NCBI GenBank assembly: GCA_963777905.1
Contig: CAVZSM010000006.1
Location: forward strand, 1-64,000
Direction of reading: 5' to 3'
Source of the DNA: Trebonia sp963777905
Lineage (GTDB): Bacteria > Actinomycetota > Actinomycetes > Streptosporangiales > Streptosporangiaceae
DNA length: 64,000 bases
Each line of letters starts with the position of its first letter. Position 1 is the first letter of the stretch. Positions 6,586 to 15,255 of this stretch are shown piece after piece. The notes beneath the pieces are model-generated. The model made no database searches and had not been told where the DNA came from. It saw nothing but the letters and a program-made list of their open reading frames with translations. Made by a program: the position numbers and the translations under genes.

Positions 6586-8193
6586 GTGACCGAGACTGGC
6601 AAGACGACACGGGCGCAGCGGATGGCCATGCCGCTGGCCCGTGACGTCGTTAAAGACATCGCGATCGAGCACGGTGGGTGCATCCGCCCGGTCCAGCTGC
6701 GCCGCACCGACCTTGCCACCGGCCAGACAGAACAGGTGCTCGTCCCCTGCGGGCACACCCTCGCCAGCGTGTGCCCGGCGTGCGCCGAACGGGCCAGGAA
6801 CCTGCGCGCCGTGCAATGCCGCGAGGGCTGGCACCTGGACCATGAACCCGACCTCGAGCCCGACCCCGCCACCGATGACCAGCAATGGTGGATCGAGCAC
6901 CGCGCCGAGGTCCAGGCCCAGCGGGACAGCGCCGCGGCTGCCGGGGAGGACACCGAGGACCTGGACCAGCTGCTCGCCGAACTCGATGAGGAAATCAGCC
7001 GGGCCGGGATGCGCGGCAACGTGGACCCCGACTGGGGCAAGCGGCGGCACCGGTCCACTCGGCGGCGGCAAGACGCCCCGCCGCTGCCGCGCCGCAAGGT
7101 GGATCCGCGGACGGTTGGCAAGATCTACACCGCGCCGGACGGCACGACGTTCCGGCCGTCGCTGTTCCTCACCCTCACCTGTCCGTCCTACGGGCGCGTC
7201 ACCGCAGAGGGCACACCGGCCGACCCGGCCAGCTATGACTATGTGGCGGCCGCGCGGGACGCGCTGCACTTCGCCGCGCTGTTCGACCGGTTCATCCAGA
7301 ACCTGCGCCGCTACTGCGGCTGTGACCTTCAGTACTTCGCGGCGATCGAGCCGCAGCGGCGTCTTGCGCCGCATGTTCATATGGCGCTGCGCGGCACCGT
7401 CTCTCGCCGCGAGCTGCGCGAGGTGATCGCCGCCACCTACCACCAGGTGTGGTGGCCCTCCACGGCAGCGGTCCGCTTCGACGGGGATCACCTGCCTGTG
7501 TGGGACGAGCACGCCGCCGCGTACCTGGACCCGGAGACCGGCGAGGTGCTGCCCGCCTGGGACCAGGCGCTGGATGCCATCGGCGATCAGGACGAGCCGC
7601 TGCACGTCGCGAGGTTCGGCGAGAAGTTCGACGCGCAGGGCGTGCTGGCCGGGTCGCGGGACGCGAACCGGTGCATTGGCTACCTGACCAAGTACCTGAC
7701 CAAGCAGCTCGGCGACTGCCACGAGCTCGACACCAATGCGCAGCAGGCGCACGCTGGGCGGCTCGCCGAGGCGCTGCGCTGGGAACCCTGCTCGCCGGCC
7801 TGCGCGAACTGGCTGCGCTACGGGATCCAGCCCAAGAACGCGAGGAAGGGCCTGCGCCCCGGGGCGTGCAAGGGCAAGGCGCACCGCCGCGAGTACCTCG
7901 GCTACGCCGGCCGGCGCGTGCTGACCTCCCGCAAGTGGTCGGGTAAGACGCTGGCCGACCACCGCGCTGAGCGGAAAGCCTGGCTGACCGAGATGCTCGG
8001 TCTTTCGGCAACTGACCCGGCCCGGTACACCTGGCAGCTGGTCGAGCCCGGCGACCAGGACCACATGCCCGCCGGGCAACGGCTGCTGCACGTCGTCGCC
8101 GACCGGATGAGGTGGCTCCAGGCCCTCGACCAAGCCCGCCGACGAGCCGAAGGACAGCCCGACGATCTTTCGGCAACCGGGAGGGCAGCGTGA
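6586..8193 (+). CDS. Replication initiator of pSAM2/RepSA type (HUH)
   Basis: The 535-residue protein has an N-terminal cysteine cluster (CGHTLASVCPACAERARNLR, about residues 55-75), a strand LFLTLTCPSYGRV near 195, the HUH metal motif PHVHMAL (His263 and His265), and a tyrosine motif CIGYLTKYLTKQL with Tyr366 and Tyr370. These are the parts of a rolling-circle initiator that nicks the origin and links to the 5' end through tyrosine. The length suits RepSA-like proteins of actinomycete integrative elements. GTG 6586 is the start. It is translationally coupled to xis (TGATG overlap). Upstream repeats at 6046-6124 are candidate binding sites. Confidence 0.85.
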   Translation: MTETGKTTRAQRMAMPLARDVVKDIAIEHGGCIRPVQLRRTDLATGQTEQVLVPCGHTLASVCPACAERARNLRAVQCREGWHLDHEPDLEPDPATDDQQWWIEHRAEVQAQRDSAAAAGEDTEDLDQLLAELDEEISRAGMRGNVDPDWGKRRHRSTRRRQDAPPLPRRKVDPRTVGKIYTAPDGTTFRPSLFLTLTCPSYGRVTAEGTPADPASYDYVAAARDALHFAALFDRFIQNLRRYCGCDLQYFAAIEPQRRLAPHVHMALRGTVSRRELREVIAATYHQVWWPSTAAVRFDGDHLPVWDEHAAAYLDPETGEVLPAWDQALDAIGDQDEPLHVARFGEKFDAQGVLAGSRDANRCIGYLTKYLTKQLGDCHELDTNAQQAHAGRLAEALRWEPCSPACANWLRYGIQPKNARKGLRPGACKGKAHRREYLGYAGRRVLTSRKWSGKTLADHRAERKAWLTEMLGLSATDPARYTWQLVEPGDQDHMPAGQRLLHVVADRMRWLQALDQARRRAEGQPDDLSATGRAA

Positions 8194-8399
8194 TGAGTTC
8201 ACAGCATGGTGATGACCAGGTTTCGCGGCTGCTCTACCGGGTCGCTGATGCGGCTGTGGCGCTAAGCCTGAGCCGGGCCAAGGTTTACGAACTGATCAGC
8301 TCTGGTGCGCTTCGCTCGGTCCGTATCGACGGTGCACGCCGGATCAGGGCTGTCGACCTGGAGGCGTTCGTGGCTTCGCTTGGCGAGGAGGCTGCCTGA
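8193..8399 (+). CDS. xis: Excisionase-like helix-turn-helix protein
   Basis: The 68-residue product reads VSRLLYRVADAAVALSLSRA followed by KVYELISSGALRSVRIDGAR and RIRAVDLEAFVASL. This is the MerR-like HTH_17/excisionase winged-helix domain. It lies between rep and int with overlaps on both sides (TGATG at each end), as Xis does in pSAM2-like elements, where it bends attachment-site DNA so that integrase excises the element. ATG 8193 overlaps the rep stop and gives the expected size. Confidence 0.82.
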   Translation: MSSQHGDDQVSRLLYRVADAAVALSLSRAKVYELISSGALRSVRIDGARRIRAVDLEAFVASLGEEAA

Positions 8400-9562
8400 T
8401 GACGCGCAAGGGGCGGCGCCGGAAAGGCGAGGGCGCTGTTTATCAGAGGGCGAGTGATGGGCTCTGGGTCGGCATGCTCGACCTTGGCATCATTGCCGGT
8501 CAGCGCCGCCGGAAGACCGTCTACGGCCAGACTGAACGCGAGGCGATCGATAAGCTCAGCACGCTTCGGGCAGCACATGACCGCGGGATAGATCTTCTGG
8601 CACCCACGCTGACAGTCGGGCAGTGGCTCGATGTGTGGCTGTCGGACATCAAGGGTTTCGACGGTACGCGCCCGCGGACGCTGACCTTGTACGAGGGACT
8701 CTCGGAGCGCTACGTCAAGCCGGTGATCGGTGGCGTCCGGCTCGACAAGCTGACCCCGGCCCATGTGCAGCGGCTCGTTACTGAGACCCGCAATGGCCGG
8801 ACCGCACGCGGTACCCCGCCGAGCGCCTCGACGCTGCGGCACGTGTACAAGCTGATCCGGAATGCGCTGGGCGATGCCTACCGTATGGAGCTGGTCACTA
8901 GGAACGTGGCAACGCAGGTGAAGGCTCCGCCGCTCGACCGCCACCGCCGTGTGGGCTTGGACGTTGCGGAGGCCATGCGATTGTTCGACGTGATCAATGG
9001 CGAGCGGCTGGAAGCTCTCTACGTCCTGGCGCTGACTACCGGCCTTCGCCGCGGTGAGCTGCTGGCTCTACGGTGGGATGACATCGATCTCGGATCTCGG
9101 CAACTTCACGTTCGTCGGGCCTTGCAGCGTGTCGATGGAAAGCTTCAGGTTGCGGAGCCGAAAACGAGCAGCTCGCGGCGGACGGTTGTGCTGCCTCGGC
9201 TCGCAGTGCGCCATCTTCAGGAGCACAAGAAGCGGCAGGACGCTGAGCGCCAGGCGCTCGGTGAGGCATGGCGGGATCATGGGCTGGTGTTCGCCTCGTC
9301 CATTGGCACGCCAGTTGAGCCGCGCAACTTCTCGCATTCCTTCGCCCGGCTGTGCGAGCGGGCGGGCTGGGTCACTGGCATCCGCACGAGCTGCGCCACC
9401 GGGAGCGTCGCTGATGCTAGCCCAGGGCACGCCACTGCACGTGGTCTCTGGAGGTGCTCGGGCATGCCAGATCGCCATCACCAAGGACGTGTACGGGCAC
9501 CTGCCGAAGGTGACAAGCGGGCGGCGGCTGAGTCGATGAGCCGGGCTCTGTTCGGTGGCTGA
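8399..9562 (+). pseudogene. int: Tyrosine-recombinase integrase with frameshifted catalytic domain
   Basis: Residues 1-325 are a normal tyrosine integrase: N-terminal arm-binding part, core-binding domain (TVGQWLDVWLSDI onward), and catalytic start TTGLRRGELLALRWDDI with ArgI at about 217. After residue 325 the expected motifs fall in other frames. HELRH-like coding is at 9388-9399 in frame 1; LMLAQGTPLHVVS is around 9411-9450 in frame 0. EVLGHA is at 9451-9468 in frame 1, and IAITKDVYGHL with the catalytic Tyr at 9471-9503 is in frame 0. The original frame resumes for DKRAAAESMSRALFGG. At least five single-base indels are needed. The open frame as it stands lacks the second Arg, the His and the Tyr, so it should be inactive unless these are sequencing errors. 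Confidence 0.8.
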
Positions 9563-9605
9563 TATGTGCCCGTGGCTCCCAGCGTGGCTCCCAAGAGCAG
9601 CAGAA

Positions 9606-9634
9606 AGGCCCCTTCCGGATCTGGTAAGGGGCCT
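9606..9634. terminator. Hairpin after integrase
   Basis: AGGCCCCTT (9606-9614) pairs with AAGGGGCCT (9626-9634) around an 11-base loop. It lies between the integrase and the 3' end of tRNA-Arg, so it can end transcription from either side. Confidence 0.6.
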
Positions 9635-9644
9635 CTGACCTGGG

Positions 9645-9717
9645 CGCGCTCGGAGGGACTCGAACCCCCAACCTTCTGATCCGTAGTCAGATGCTCTATC
9701 CGTTGAGCTACGAGCGC
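9645..9717 (-). tRNA. tRNA-Arg(ACG)
   Basis: The 73-nt cloverleaf on the minus strand has acceptor GCGCTCG at the 5' end (9717-9711) pairing with CGAGCGC at 9652-9646. It has D arm TAGCTCAACGGATAGAGC, anticodon stem CTGAC/GTCAG-type with loop reading ACG, and T arm GGGGGTTCGAGTCCCTC. CCA is not encoded as such. Its 3' end faces the integrase, the standard arrangement for an element inserted at a tRNA 3' end, so this is the likely chromosomal attachment site. I found no duplicate of its 3' end on the left. Confidence 0.93.
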
Positions 9718-9750
9718 ACGGCTTATGAGTATACGGCAGCTGGCAGGCTC

Positions 9751-9779
9751 CCGGTGCGCGTAGACGTTACACGCACCGG
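9751..9779. terminator. Hairpin following DUF1059 gene
   Basis: CCGGTGCG (9751-9758) pairs with CGCACCGG (9772-9779). It lies just past the stop of the minus-strand DUF1059 gene and before tRNA-Arg. Confidence 0.55.
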
Positions 9780-9803
9780 GGCTGGCTTGACCTGGGTCTA
9801 GGG

Positions 9804-9959
9804 CTAATCCGCCTGGATCCAGCTGATCAGGTCCTCCCGGCTGACCGATTCAAGCAGGGCCGGATGGTCAGTGGACATGTGCCCGCGGATCATCCCGATC
9901 ACCTGGTCATCGCTATCGCCGCGGGCCACGTACCCGCATTCGCATCGGATCAGCTTCAC
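9804..9959 (-). CDS. DUF1059-family small protein
   Basis: The 51-residue product begins MKLIRCECGYVARGDSDDQV and continues IGMIRGHMSTDHPALLESVS, ending with EDLISWIQAD. This matches the DUF1059 layout: a CxC zinc-knuckle-like start, a helix, then H-x-x-x-x-HP. GTG 9959 is preferred to the ATG three bases upstream because AGGAGG would otherwise be only two bases from the start, and because the family begins MK. DUF1059 proteins are small actinomycete proteins of unknown function. Confidence 0.82.
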   Translation of the reverse strand: MKLIRCECGYVARGDSDDQVIGMIRGHMSTDHPALLESVSREDLISWIQAD

Positions 9960-10011
9960 CATCGCCTCCTAGCTATGGCTGTGTGCCTTAGCGTAATGCC
10001 AGGATGTTGGC

Positions 10012-10770
10012 GTGACCTTGGTGTCGTCACACGCCGTGCGGATCCAGATTTGCGGGCCGCTGGCCGTCGAGCGCGACGGCCAGCGCCTTGAGTCCGGGCT
10101 GCCCGGCCGTCAGGGACGGCTGCTGTTCACCTACCTGGTGGTCAACCGCCATCGCCATATCCCGCGCGACGAGCTGGCTGAGGCGCTGTGGCGCGAACCC
10201 GATCCCGCCGCGGTCGACGCACGGCTGAATCCGCTGCTGTCCAAGTTGCGGCGGGTCTTCGGCGCCGATGCCGTGGACGGGCGCTCCACCCTCCGGCTGT
10301 GCCTGCGCGATGCCTGGGTCGACCTGGAAGCGGCCGTCGATGCCATCCACCGGGCCGAATCCGCGGTCGCCCTGCAAGACTGGCCGCGGGCGTGGGGGCC
10401 GTCGCTCACCGCGCTGTTCGTTGCCGAGCGGGACTTCCTCCCCGGCGAGGATGCGCCCTGGATCGATCAGACCAGGCACCAGCTGACAGAACTGCGCCTG
10501 CGCGCCCTGGAGAGCTACACGGCAGCCGCACTGGGCGTCGGCGGGACCGAGCTCACCAGCGCGGTCCGGACTGGCCGGCAGCTCACCCACCTGGCACCGC
10601 TGCGGGAAAGCGGCTACCGCTACCTCATGCAGGCTCTCGCTGCCCAGGGCAACCTCGCTGAAGCCCTGGGTGTGTACAGCCAGCTGTGTGAGTGCCTGCG
10701 AGACCAGCTCGGCGTCTCACCCAGCCCGGCCACTCGCGAGCTTTACCAGCGCCTTCTCGCCGCCACCTGA
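10012..10770 (+). CDS. SARP-type regulator (winged helix plus BTAD)
   Basis: The 252-residue protein starts with an OmpR-like winged helix (VRIQICGPLAVERDGQRL, then GRQGRLLFTYLVVNRHRHIP and DELAEALW), followed by a bacterial transcriptional activation domain of TPR-like helices (about residues 100-250; FLPGEDAPWIDQTRHQLTEL, YRYLMQALAAQGNLAEALGV, LRDQLGVSPSPATRELYQRL). It has the size of small SARPs that activate secondary-metabolism or local operons. GTG 10012 is the start. The rhodanese and methyltransferase genes follow on the same strand, making them candidate targets. Confidence 0.87.
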   Translation: MTLVSSHAVRIQICGPLAVERDGQRLESGLPGRQGRLLFTYLVVNRHRHIPRDELAEALWREPDPAAVDARLNPLLSKLRRVFGADAVDGRSTLRLCLRDAWVDLEAAVDAIHRAESAVALQDWPRAWGPSLTALFVAERDFLPGEDAPWIDQTRHQLTELRLRALESYTAAALGVGGTELTSAVRTGRQLTHLAPLRESGYRYLMQALAAQGNLAEALGVYSQLCECLRDQLGVSPSPATRELYQRLLAAT

Positions 10771-10905
10771 GTCTCCGCCACTTAAGCCGCCGCCACCTGA
10801 GTGGCCGCCAAGGTTTCGCCAACCCTGCGACAAGCCTGGGACAACGTTGCGGCAATGCCACCGTCGTACACCTGTGCCCAAGGAGCCCAACGCAGGGAGG
10901 TTCAC

Positions 10906-11772
10906 ATGAAGACCGCATCACTGAGGGATGAGGCCACGCGGCTCGCGGGCACCGGCGATGGCGTGCTGGTGGATCCGGAATGGCTGCACGCTCACCTGTC
11001 CGACCCGCGGGTCCGCGTGGTCGAGGTGGACGTCAGCCCGGCCGCCTACAACGACTGGCACATCGACGGCGCGACGCTGTGGAACGTCTACGCCGACTTG
11101 AAGGATGCCGACTACCACCTGGTGGATACCGCCGCGCTGCAACGGCTCGTCACGAGCTCGGGGATCGAGCCGGACTCCACCGTGGTGTGCTACGGGTACG
11201 CGCCCGCCCTGGGCCTATGGCTGATGAAGCTCTACGGGCACCGCGACGTGCGCATCCTGAACTGCTCACGCGACACCTGGCGAGCGGGCGGCCGCCCGTG
11301 GAGCACCGCCGCGAGCGAACCGGCGCCGGGCGGCTGGCGCCTCGACGACGAGGATTCCCGCATCCGCGCGAACCTGGCAGCGGTGCGGGAGGCCATCGGC
11401 CAGCCAGGCATCACGCTGGTGGATGTGCGCTCCGCGGCTGAGTACGCGGGAGAGCGCTTCTGGCCATCGGGCGGCATGGAACCAGGCGGCCGCGCCGGGC
11501 ACATGCCGTCGGCCGTGCACCAGCCCGTCGACGGTCTCTACCGCGAAGACGGGTCGTTCCGGCCCGCCGCGGAGCTGCGCGGCCTGTTCGCGCCGGAGGT
11601 CCTGGATGGCAGCGAGGAGCTGATCACCTACTGCACCGTCGGCGGGCGCGCCGCCACCGCCTGGTTCGTGCTCACTTACGTGCTCAACCGCCAGCGAGTC
11701 CGCGTCTACGACGGGTCCTGGGCCGAATGGGGCCGTACGCCCGGCACTCCCGTCGAAGCATCTAACCCCTGA
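10906..11772 (+). CDS. Thiosulfate/3-mercaptopyruvate sulfurtransferase (two rhodanese domains)
   Basis: The 288-residue product has two rhodanese modules. The N-terminal one (about 15-130) includes VRVVEVDVSPAAYNDWHIDG and STVVCYGYAPALGLWL. The C-terminal one includes ITLVDVRSAAEYAGERFW and the active-site loop CTVGGRA with Cys243. The enzyme moves sulfur from thiosulfate or mercaptopyruvate to an acceptor such as cyanide or thiols. ATG 10906 is chosen because AGGGAGG precedes it by six bases; the longer frame has no ribosome site. A methyltransferase gene follows after 53 bp. Confidence 0.86.
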   Translation: MKTASLRDEATRLAGTGDGVLVDPEWLHAHLSDPRVRVVEVDVSPAAYNDWHIDGATLWNVYADLKDADYHLVDTAALQRLVTSSGIEPDSTVVCYGYAPALGLWLMKLYGHRDVRILNCSRDTWRAGGRPWSTAASEPAPGGWRLDDEDSRIRANLAAVREAIGQPGITLVDVRSAAEYAGERFWPSGGMEPGGRAGHMPSAVHQPVDGLYREDGSFRPAAELRGLFAPEVLDGSEELITYCTVGGRAATAWFVLTYVLNRQRVRVYDGSWAEWGRTPGTPVEASNP

Positions 11773-11825
11773 ATGCGAACTCACGACCTGACAGTCGCCA
11801 CACATCAAGCACAAGGAGGCTCATC

Positions 11826-12881
11826 ATGGCTGTCGACATGGACAAGCTGCAGGAGTTCCTCGGCCGGTTCGTCTCCGACCTGGGCGCTACCTTCGCGGCA
11901 GGCAGTGTAGTCACCGGACACCACCTCGGCCTGTACCGGGCGCTGGCCGGTCACCCTGCCACCGCCGCTGAACTGGCCGAGCGGACCGGCACGAATTCCC
12001 GGTACGTCGCCGAATGGCTGCGCGGCCAGGCGGCCGGCGGGTACGTGGACTACGACCCGGCGACCGACACGTACTCGATGACCGAGGAGCAGGCGTTCGC
12101 GCTCGCGAACCCGGACGGCGGCGTGTACGTTCCCGGGGCGTTCGTGCTCGCGCTCGGCATGCTGAAGTCCGAGCCGCGGATTACCGAGGCGTTCCGCACC
12201 GGCGGCGGGATGGGCTGGCACGAGCACGACGAGAACGTCTTCATCGGCTGCGAGCAGTTCTTCCGTCCCGGCTACATCGTCAACCTGATCCCGTCCTGGA
12301 TCCCGGCGCTTGACGACGTGCAGGACAAGCTCCGGGCCGGAGCCAGGGTAGCCGATATCGGCTGCGGGCTCGGCGCGTCCACGATCCTGCTGGCCCAGGA
12401 GTACCCGAACTCCCGGTTCACCGGCTCGGACTATCACGACCAGTCGATCGAGATCGCCCGCAAGCGGGCCGCCGACGCCGGCGTCGCGGACAGGATCAGC
12501 TTCGAGGTCGCTTCCGCGGCTGGTTTCTCCGGCGCTGGCTACGATCTGGCCGCCACGTTCGATTGCCTGCACGACATGGGCGATCCGCTCGCCGCCGCCC
12601 GGCACGTCCGCCAGGCGCTCAAGCCGGATGGCACCTGGCTGGTCGTGGAGCCGTACGCGGCCGACGAGGTGGCCGGCAACCTCAACCCGGTGGGGCGGAT
12701 CTACTACAACGCGTCCACGCAGCTTTGCCTGCCGAACGCGCTGTCCCAGCCCGGCGGCTACGCGCTCGGCGCCCAGGCAGGCGAGGCCGCCATCACGCAG
12801 GTCACCGCCGAGGCCGGATTCACCAGGTTCCGCCGGGCCGCCGAGACGCCGTTCAACCTCGTTTACGAGGTCCGCCCGTAG
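11826..12881 (+). CDS. Class I SAM-dependent methyltransferase with N-terminal winged helix
   Basis: The 351-residue product begins with a winged-helix dimerisation domain (TGHHLGLYRALAGHPATAAE, then LAERTGTNSRYVAEWLRGQA). The catalytic Rossmann domain follows from about residue 165, with motif I VADIGCGLGAS, the acidic loop FTGSDYHDQSI, and DLAATFDCLHDMGDPLAAAR. This resembles O-methyltransferase-like enzymes acting on small molecules; the substrate is unknown. A GGAGG-like site (AAGGAGG) lies upstream of ATG 11826. A strong hairpin at 12897-12929 ends the unit. Confidence 0.84.
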   Translation: MAVDMDKLQEFLGRFVSDLGATFAAGSVVTGHHLGLYRALAGHPATAAELAERTGTNSRYVAEWLRGQAAGGYVDYDPATDTYSMTEEQAFALANPDGGVYVPGAFVLALGMLKSEPRITEAFRTGGGMGWHEHDENVFIGCEQFFRPGYIVNLIPSWIPALDDVQDKLRAGARVADIGCGLGASTILLAQEYPNSRFTGSDYHDQSIEIARKRAADAGVADRISFEVASAAGFSGAGYDLAATFDCLHDMGDPLAAARHVRQALKPDGTWLVVEPYAADEVAGNLNPVGRIYYNASTQLCLPNALSQPGGYALGAQAGEAAITQVTAEAGFTRFRRAAETPFNLVYEVRP

Positions 12882-12896
12882 GTAACAGCCACGATT

Positions 12897-12929
12897 CGTT
12901 CTGGGGCGCGGCACCGCGTCCCCAGAACG
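12897..12929. terminator. Strong hairpin after methyltransferase
   Basis: CGTTCTGGGGCGCGG (12897-12911) pairs with CCGCGTCCCCAGAACG (12914-12929) with one bulge. It separates the SARP group from the helR operon and is followed by ATTT. Confidence 0.75.
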
Positions 12930-12993
12930 CATTTGCCACGTCGAGCGGCGGATAAGACCCGCGCTCCTCCATTTTCAATCTATAGCGCACCGG

Positions 12994-13012
12994 GGGGCTT
13001 GCCGCAAGACCC
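12994..13012. promoter_or_regulatory. Candidate rifamycin-associated element (RAE)
   Basis: GGGGCTTGCCGCAAGACCC is an imperfect 19-bp inverted repeat centred on CTTGC-C-GCAAG. It closely resembles, as I recall it, the conserved inverted repeat found before rifamycin-inactivating genes and helR in actinomycetes. It lies about 65 bp before the helR start and 8 bp after TATAGC (12981-12986), a possible -10 box. Confidence 0.7.
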
Positions 13013-13077
13013 GGGTCGTGCCGCATAATCGCAGGCCGGGGCAGAATGCAGGCAGACCCCAGATCGGAGCTGATTAC

Positions 13078-15255
13078 GTGAATTCGCTGGCTGCCAGCGC
13101 GTTTGACCTTCCCGGCAATCTAGCAGCCAAGGCCGACCCGGCGCTGATCGCCGGTGACCAGCAGCACTTCGCGGCCATCGCGGAGACCCTCGAACAGTCG
13201 ATCGCCGACCTGACCGCCCGCCTCGACGTCGAGCGGAAGTCGCCCGGCGGCATCGGCCAGGAGGCACTGGACCGGGACATGCAGATCCACCGGCTGACCT
13301 CCCGGCTGCGTGCCCTGCGTCGCTTCGGCCTGGACCTGTGCCTCGGACGCATCGTCAGGGCTGACAACCCCGAGCCGGTGTACATCGGACGGCTTGGCCT
13401 CACCGACCGGGCGGGCCGCCGGCTGCTGATCGACTGGCGCTCTCCCGCGGCCGAGCCGTTCTTCGGAGCGACCCACGCCAACCCGATGGGCCTGGCGAGC
13501 CGCCGCAGGTACCGCTGGACCCGCGGCCGGATCAGCGACTACTGGGACGAGGTGTTCACGCCGGACGGCCTTGAAGGGCACGCGGCGCTCGATGACCAGT
13601 CCGCCTTCATCGCCAGCCTGGGCGGCAGCCGGTCTGCCCGGATGCGGGATGTGCTCGGCACCATCCAGGCCGACCAGGACGCGATCATCCGCGCTGGCTC
13701 CCGTGGCGCTCTCGTCGTCGACGGTGGTCCGGGCACGGGGAAGACAGTCGTCGCCCTGCACCGCACCGCGTACCTCCTCTACTCCGATCCCCGCCTCGGC
13801 CACCGCCGGGGCGGCGTGCTGTTCGTCGGCCCGCACCAGCCCTACCTGGCCTACGTCTCCGATGTGCTGCCCAGCCTCGGCGAGGAGGGCGTGCAGACCT
13901 GCACCTTGCGTGACCTCGTCCCTGAGGGAGCCGCGGCAATGCCGGAAGCCGACCCGGACGTGGCCCGCCTGAAGTCGTCCGCGGACATGGTGATGGCGAT
14001 GGAGGCGGCCGTCAGGTTCTACGAGCAGCCGCCCGCGAAGGGGATGACGGTCGAGACCGACTGGGGCAACATCTGGCTGAGCGCCGACGACTGGGCCGAG
14101 GCGTTCGAAGCACCGGAGTCCGGTACTCCGCACAACGACGGGCGCTATCAGGTCTGGGAGGAACTGCTCGGAACCCTGATGGACTCCCGCGGCGACGACG
14201 TCCCGGCTGACCTGTTCCGGACGTCGCTGCTGCGGAACCAGCAGCTGCGCACGACCTTCAGCCGGGCGTGGCCGCTGCTCGAGGCGGCTGACCTCGTCGC
14301 GGATCTGTGGTCGGTACCCGCCTACCTGCGCAAGTGCGCTCCCTGGCTCAGCCCCGATGAGGTTAGGCGGCTGCAGCGCCCGGACCCCCGGGCCTGGACG
14401 GTATCCGATCTGCCGCTCCTGGACGCGGCTCGCCTCCGGCTCGGTGACCCGGAGGCGTCACAGCTCAACCGCCGGCGTGCCACCGCCGTCGCCGCCGAAC
14501 GGGAGCAGATGGCCCTCGTCGTGGACAACCTGAGCCAGGTGGCCGACGACGAGTACGGCGTCGGCCTGGTGACGATGCTGCGCGGCGAGGACTTCCACGA
14601 CGCCCTGGTCGACGAAGCCGCGCTGCCGACCGCCGACCGGGAGCTGCTCGCTGGCCCGTTCGCGCACATCGTCGTGGACGAGGCGCAGGAACTGACCGAC
14701 GCGGAGTGGCAGATGCTGCTGCTTCGCTGCCCGTCCCGAAGCTTCACCGTCGTCGGGGACCGCGCCCAGGCCAGGCACGGGTTCACCGAGTCGTGGCGGG
14801 AACGCCTCGAGCGAGTCGGGTTCAACGAGATCAACCTGGCCTCCCTGACCATCAACTACCGCACCCCAGAAGAAGTCATGGCGGAGGCCGAGCCAGTCAT
14901 CCGGGCCGCGCTCCCCGACGCCAACGTGCCCACCTCAATCCGCAGCACCGGCGTCCCCGTCCTGCACGGACCCGCCGCGGACTTGGAGGAGATCCTCGAC
15001 GCCTGGCTCGCCAAGCATGCCGAAGGGGAAGGGATCGCCTGCGTCATCGGCGATCCCACGTTCCCGGCGACCTCCCGCGTCCGGTCGCTGACCCCGGAGC
15101 TGGCGAAGGGGCTCGAGTTCGACCTGGTCATCCTCGTCAACCCGGAGTCGTTCGGTGACGGCATCGAGGGAGCGGTCGACCGTTATGTAGCCATGACAAG
15201 GGCGACCCAGCAACTTGTCATCCTCACGAGCGCCAATCACGGGAGGCGTCAATGA
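13078..15255 (+). CDS. helR: HelD-family RNA-polymerase-associated ATPase, probable HelR
   Basis: The 725-residue protein has a charged coiled-coil N-terminus (about 15-90), then a split UvrD-like ATPase: Walker A DGGPGTGKTVVALHRT (about 216-230), Walker B VVDEAQELTDAEW, YRTPEEV, KGLEFDLVILVNPE and YVAMTRATQQLVIL. HelD proteins insert arms into RNA polymerase and release it from stalled complexes; HelR members displace rifamycins. GTG 13078 has GGAG eight bases upstream, while the GTG at 13018 sits right behind the palindrome and lacks a ribosome site. It overlaps the rox-like gene by ATGA, and the palindrome at 12994 argues for a rifamycin role. An ordinary HelD is the alternative. Confidence 0.85.
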   Translation: MNSLAASAFDLPGNLAAKADPALIAGDQQHFAAIAETLEQSIADLTARLDVERKSPGGIGQEALDRDMQIHRLTSRLRALRRFGLDLCLGRIVRADNPEPVYIGRLGLTDRAGRRLLIDWRSPAAEPFFGATHANPMGLASRRRYRWTRGRISDYWDEVFTPDGLEGHAALDDQSAFIASLGGSRSARMRDVLGTIQADQDAIIRAGSRGALVVDGGPGTGKTVVALHRTAYLLYSDPRLGHRRGGVLFVGPHQPYLAYVSDVLPSLGEEGVQTCTLRDLVPEGAAAMPEADPDVARLKSSADMVMAMEAAVRFYEQPPAKGMTVETDWGNIWLSADDWAEAFEAPESGTPHNDGRYQVWEELLGTLMDSRGDDVPADLFRTSLLRNQQLRTTFSRAWPLLEAADLVADLWSVPAYLRKCAPWLSPDEVRRLQRPDPRAWTVSDLPLLDAARLRLGDPEASQLNRRRATAVAAEREQMALVVDNLSQVADDEYGVGLVTMLRGEDFHDALVDEAALPTADRELLAGPFAHIVVDEAQELTDAEWQMLLLRCPSRSFTVVGDRAQARHGFTESWRERLERVGFNEINLASLTINYRTPEEVMAEAEPVIRAALPDANVPTSIRSTGVPVLHGPAADLEEILDAWLAKHAEGEGIACVIGDPTFPATSRVRSLTPELAKGLEFDLVILVNPESFGDGIEGAVDRYVAMTRATQQLVILTSANHGRRQ

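Noticed and set aside
6382..8202. 606-codon minus-strand ORF opposite rep
   Set aside because: Antisense shadow of the HUH rep gene with no domain character.
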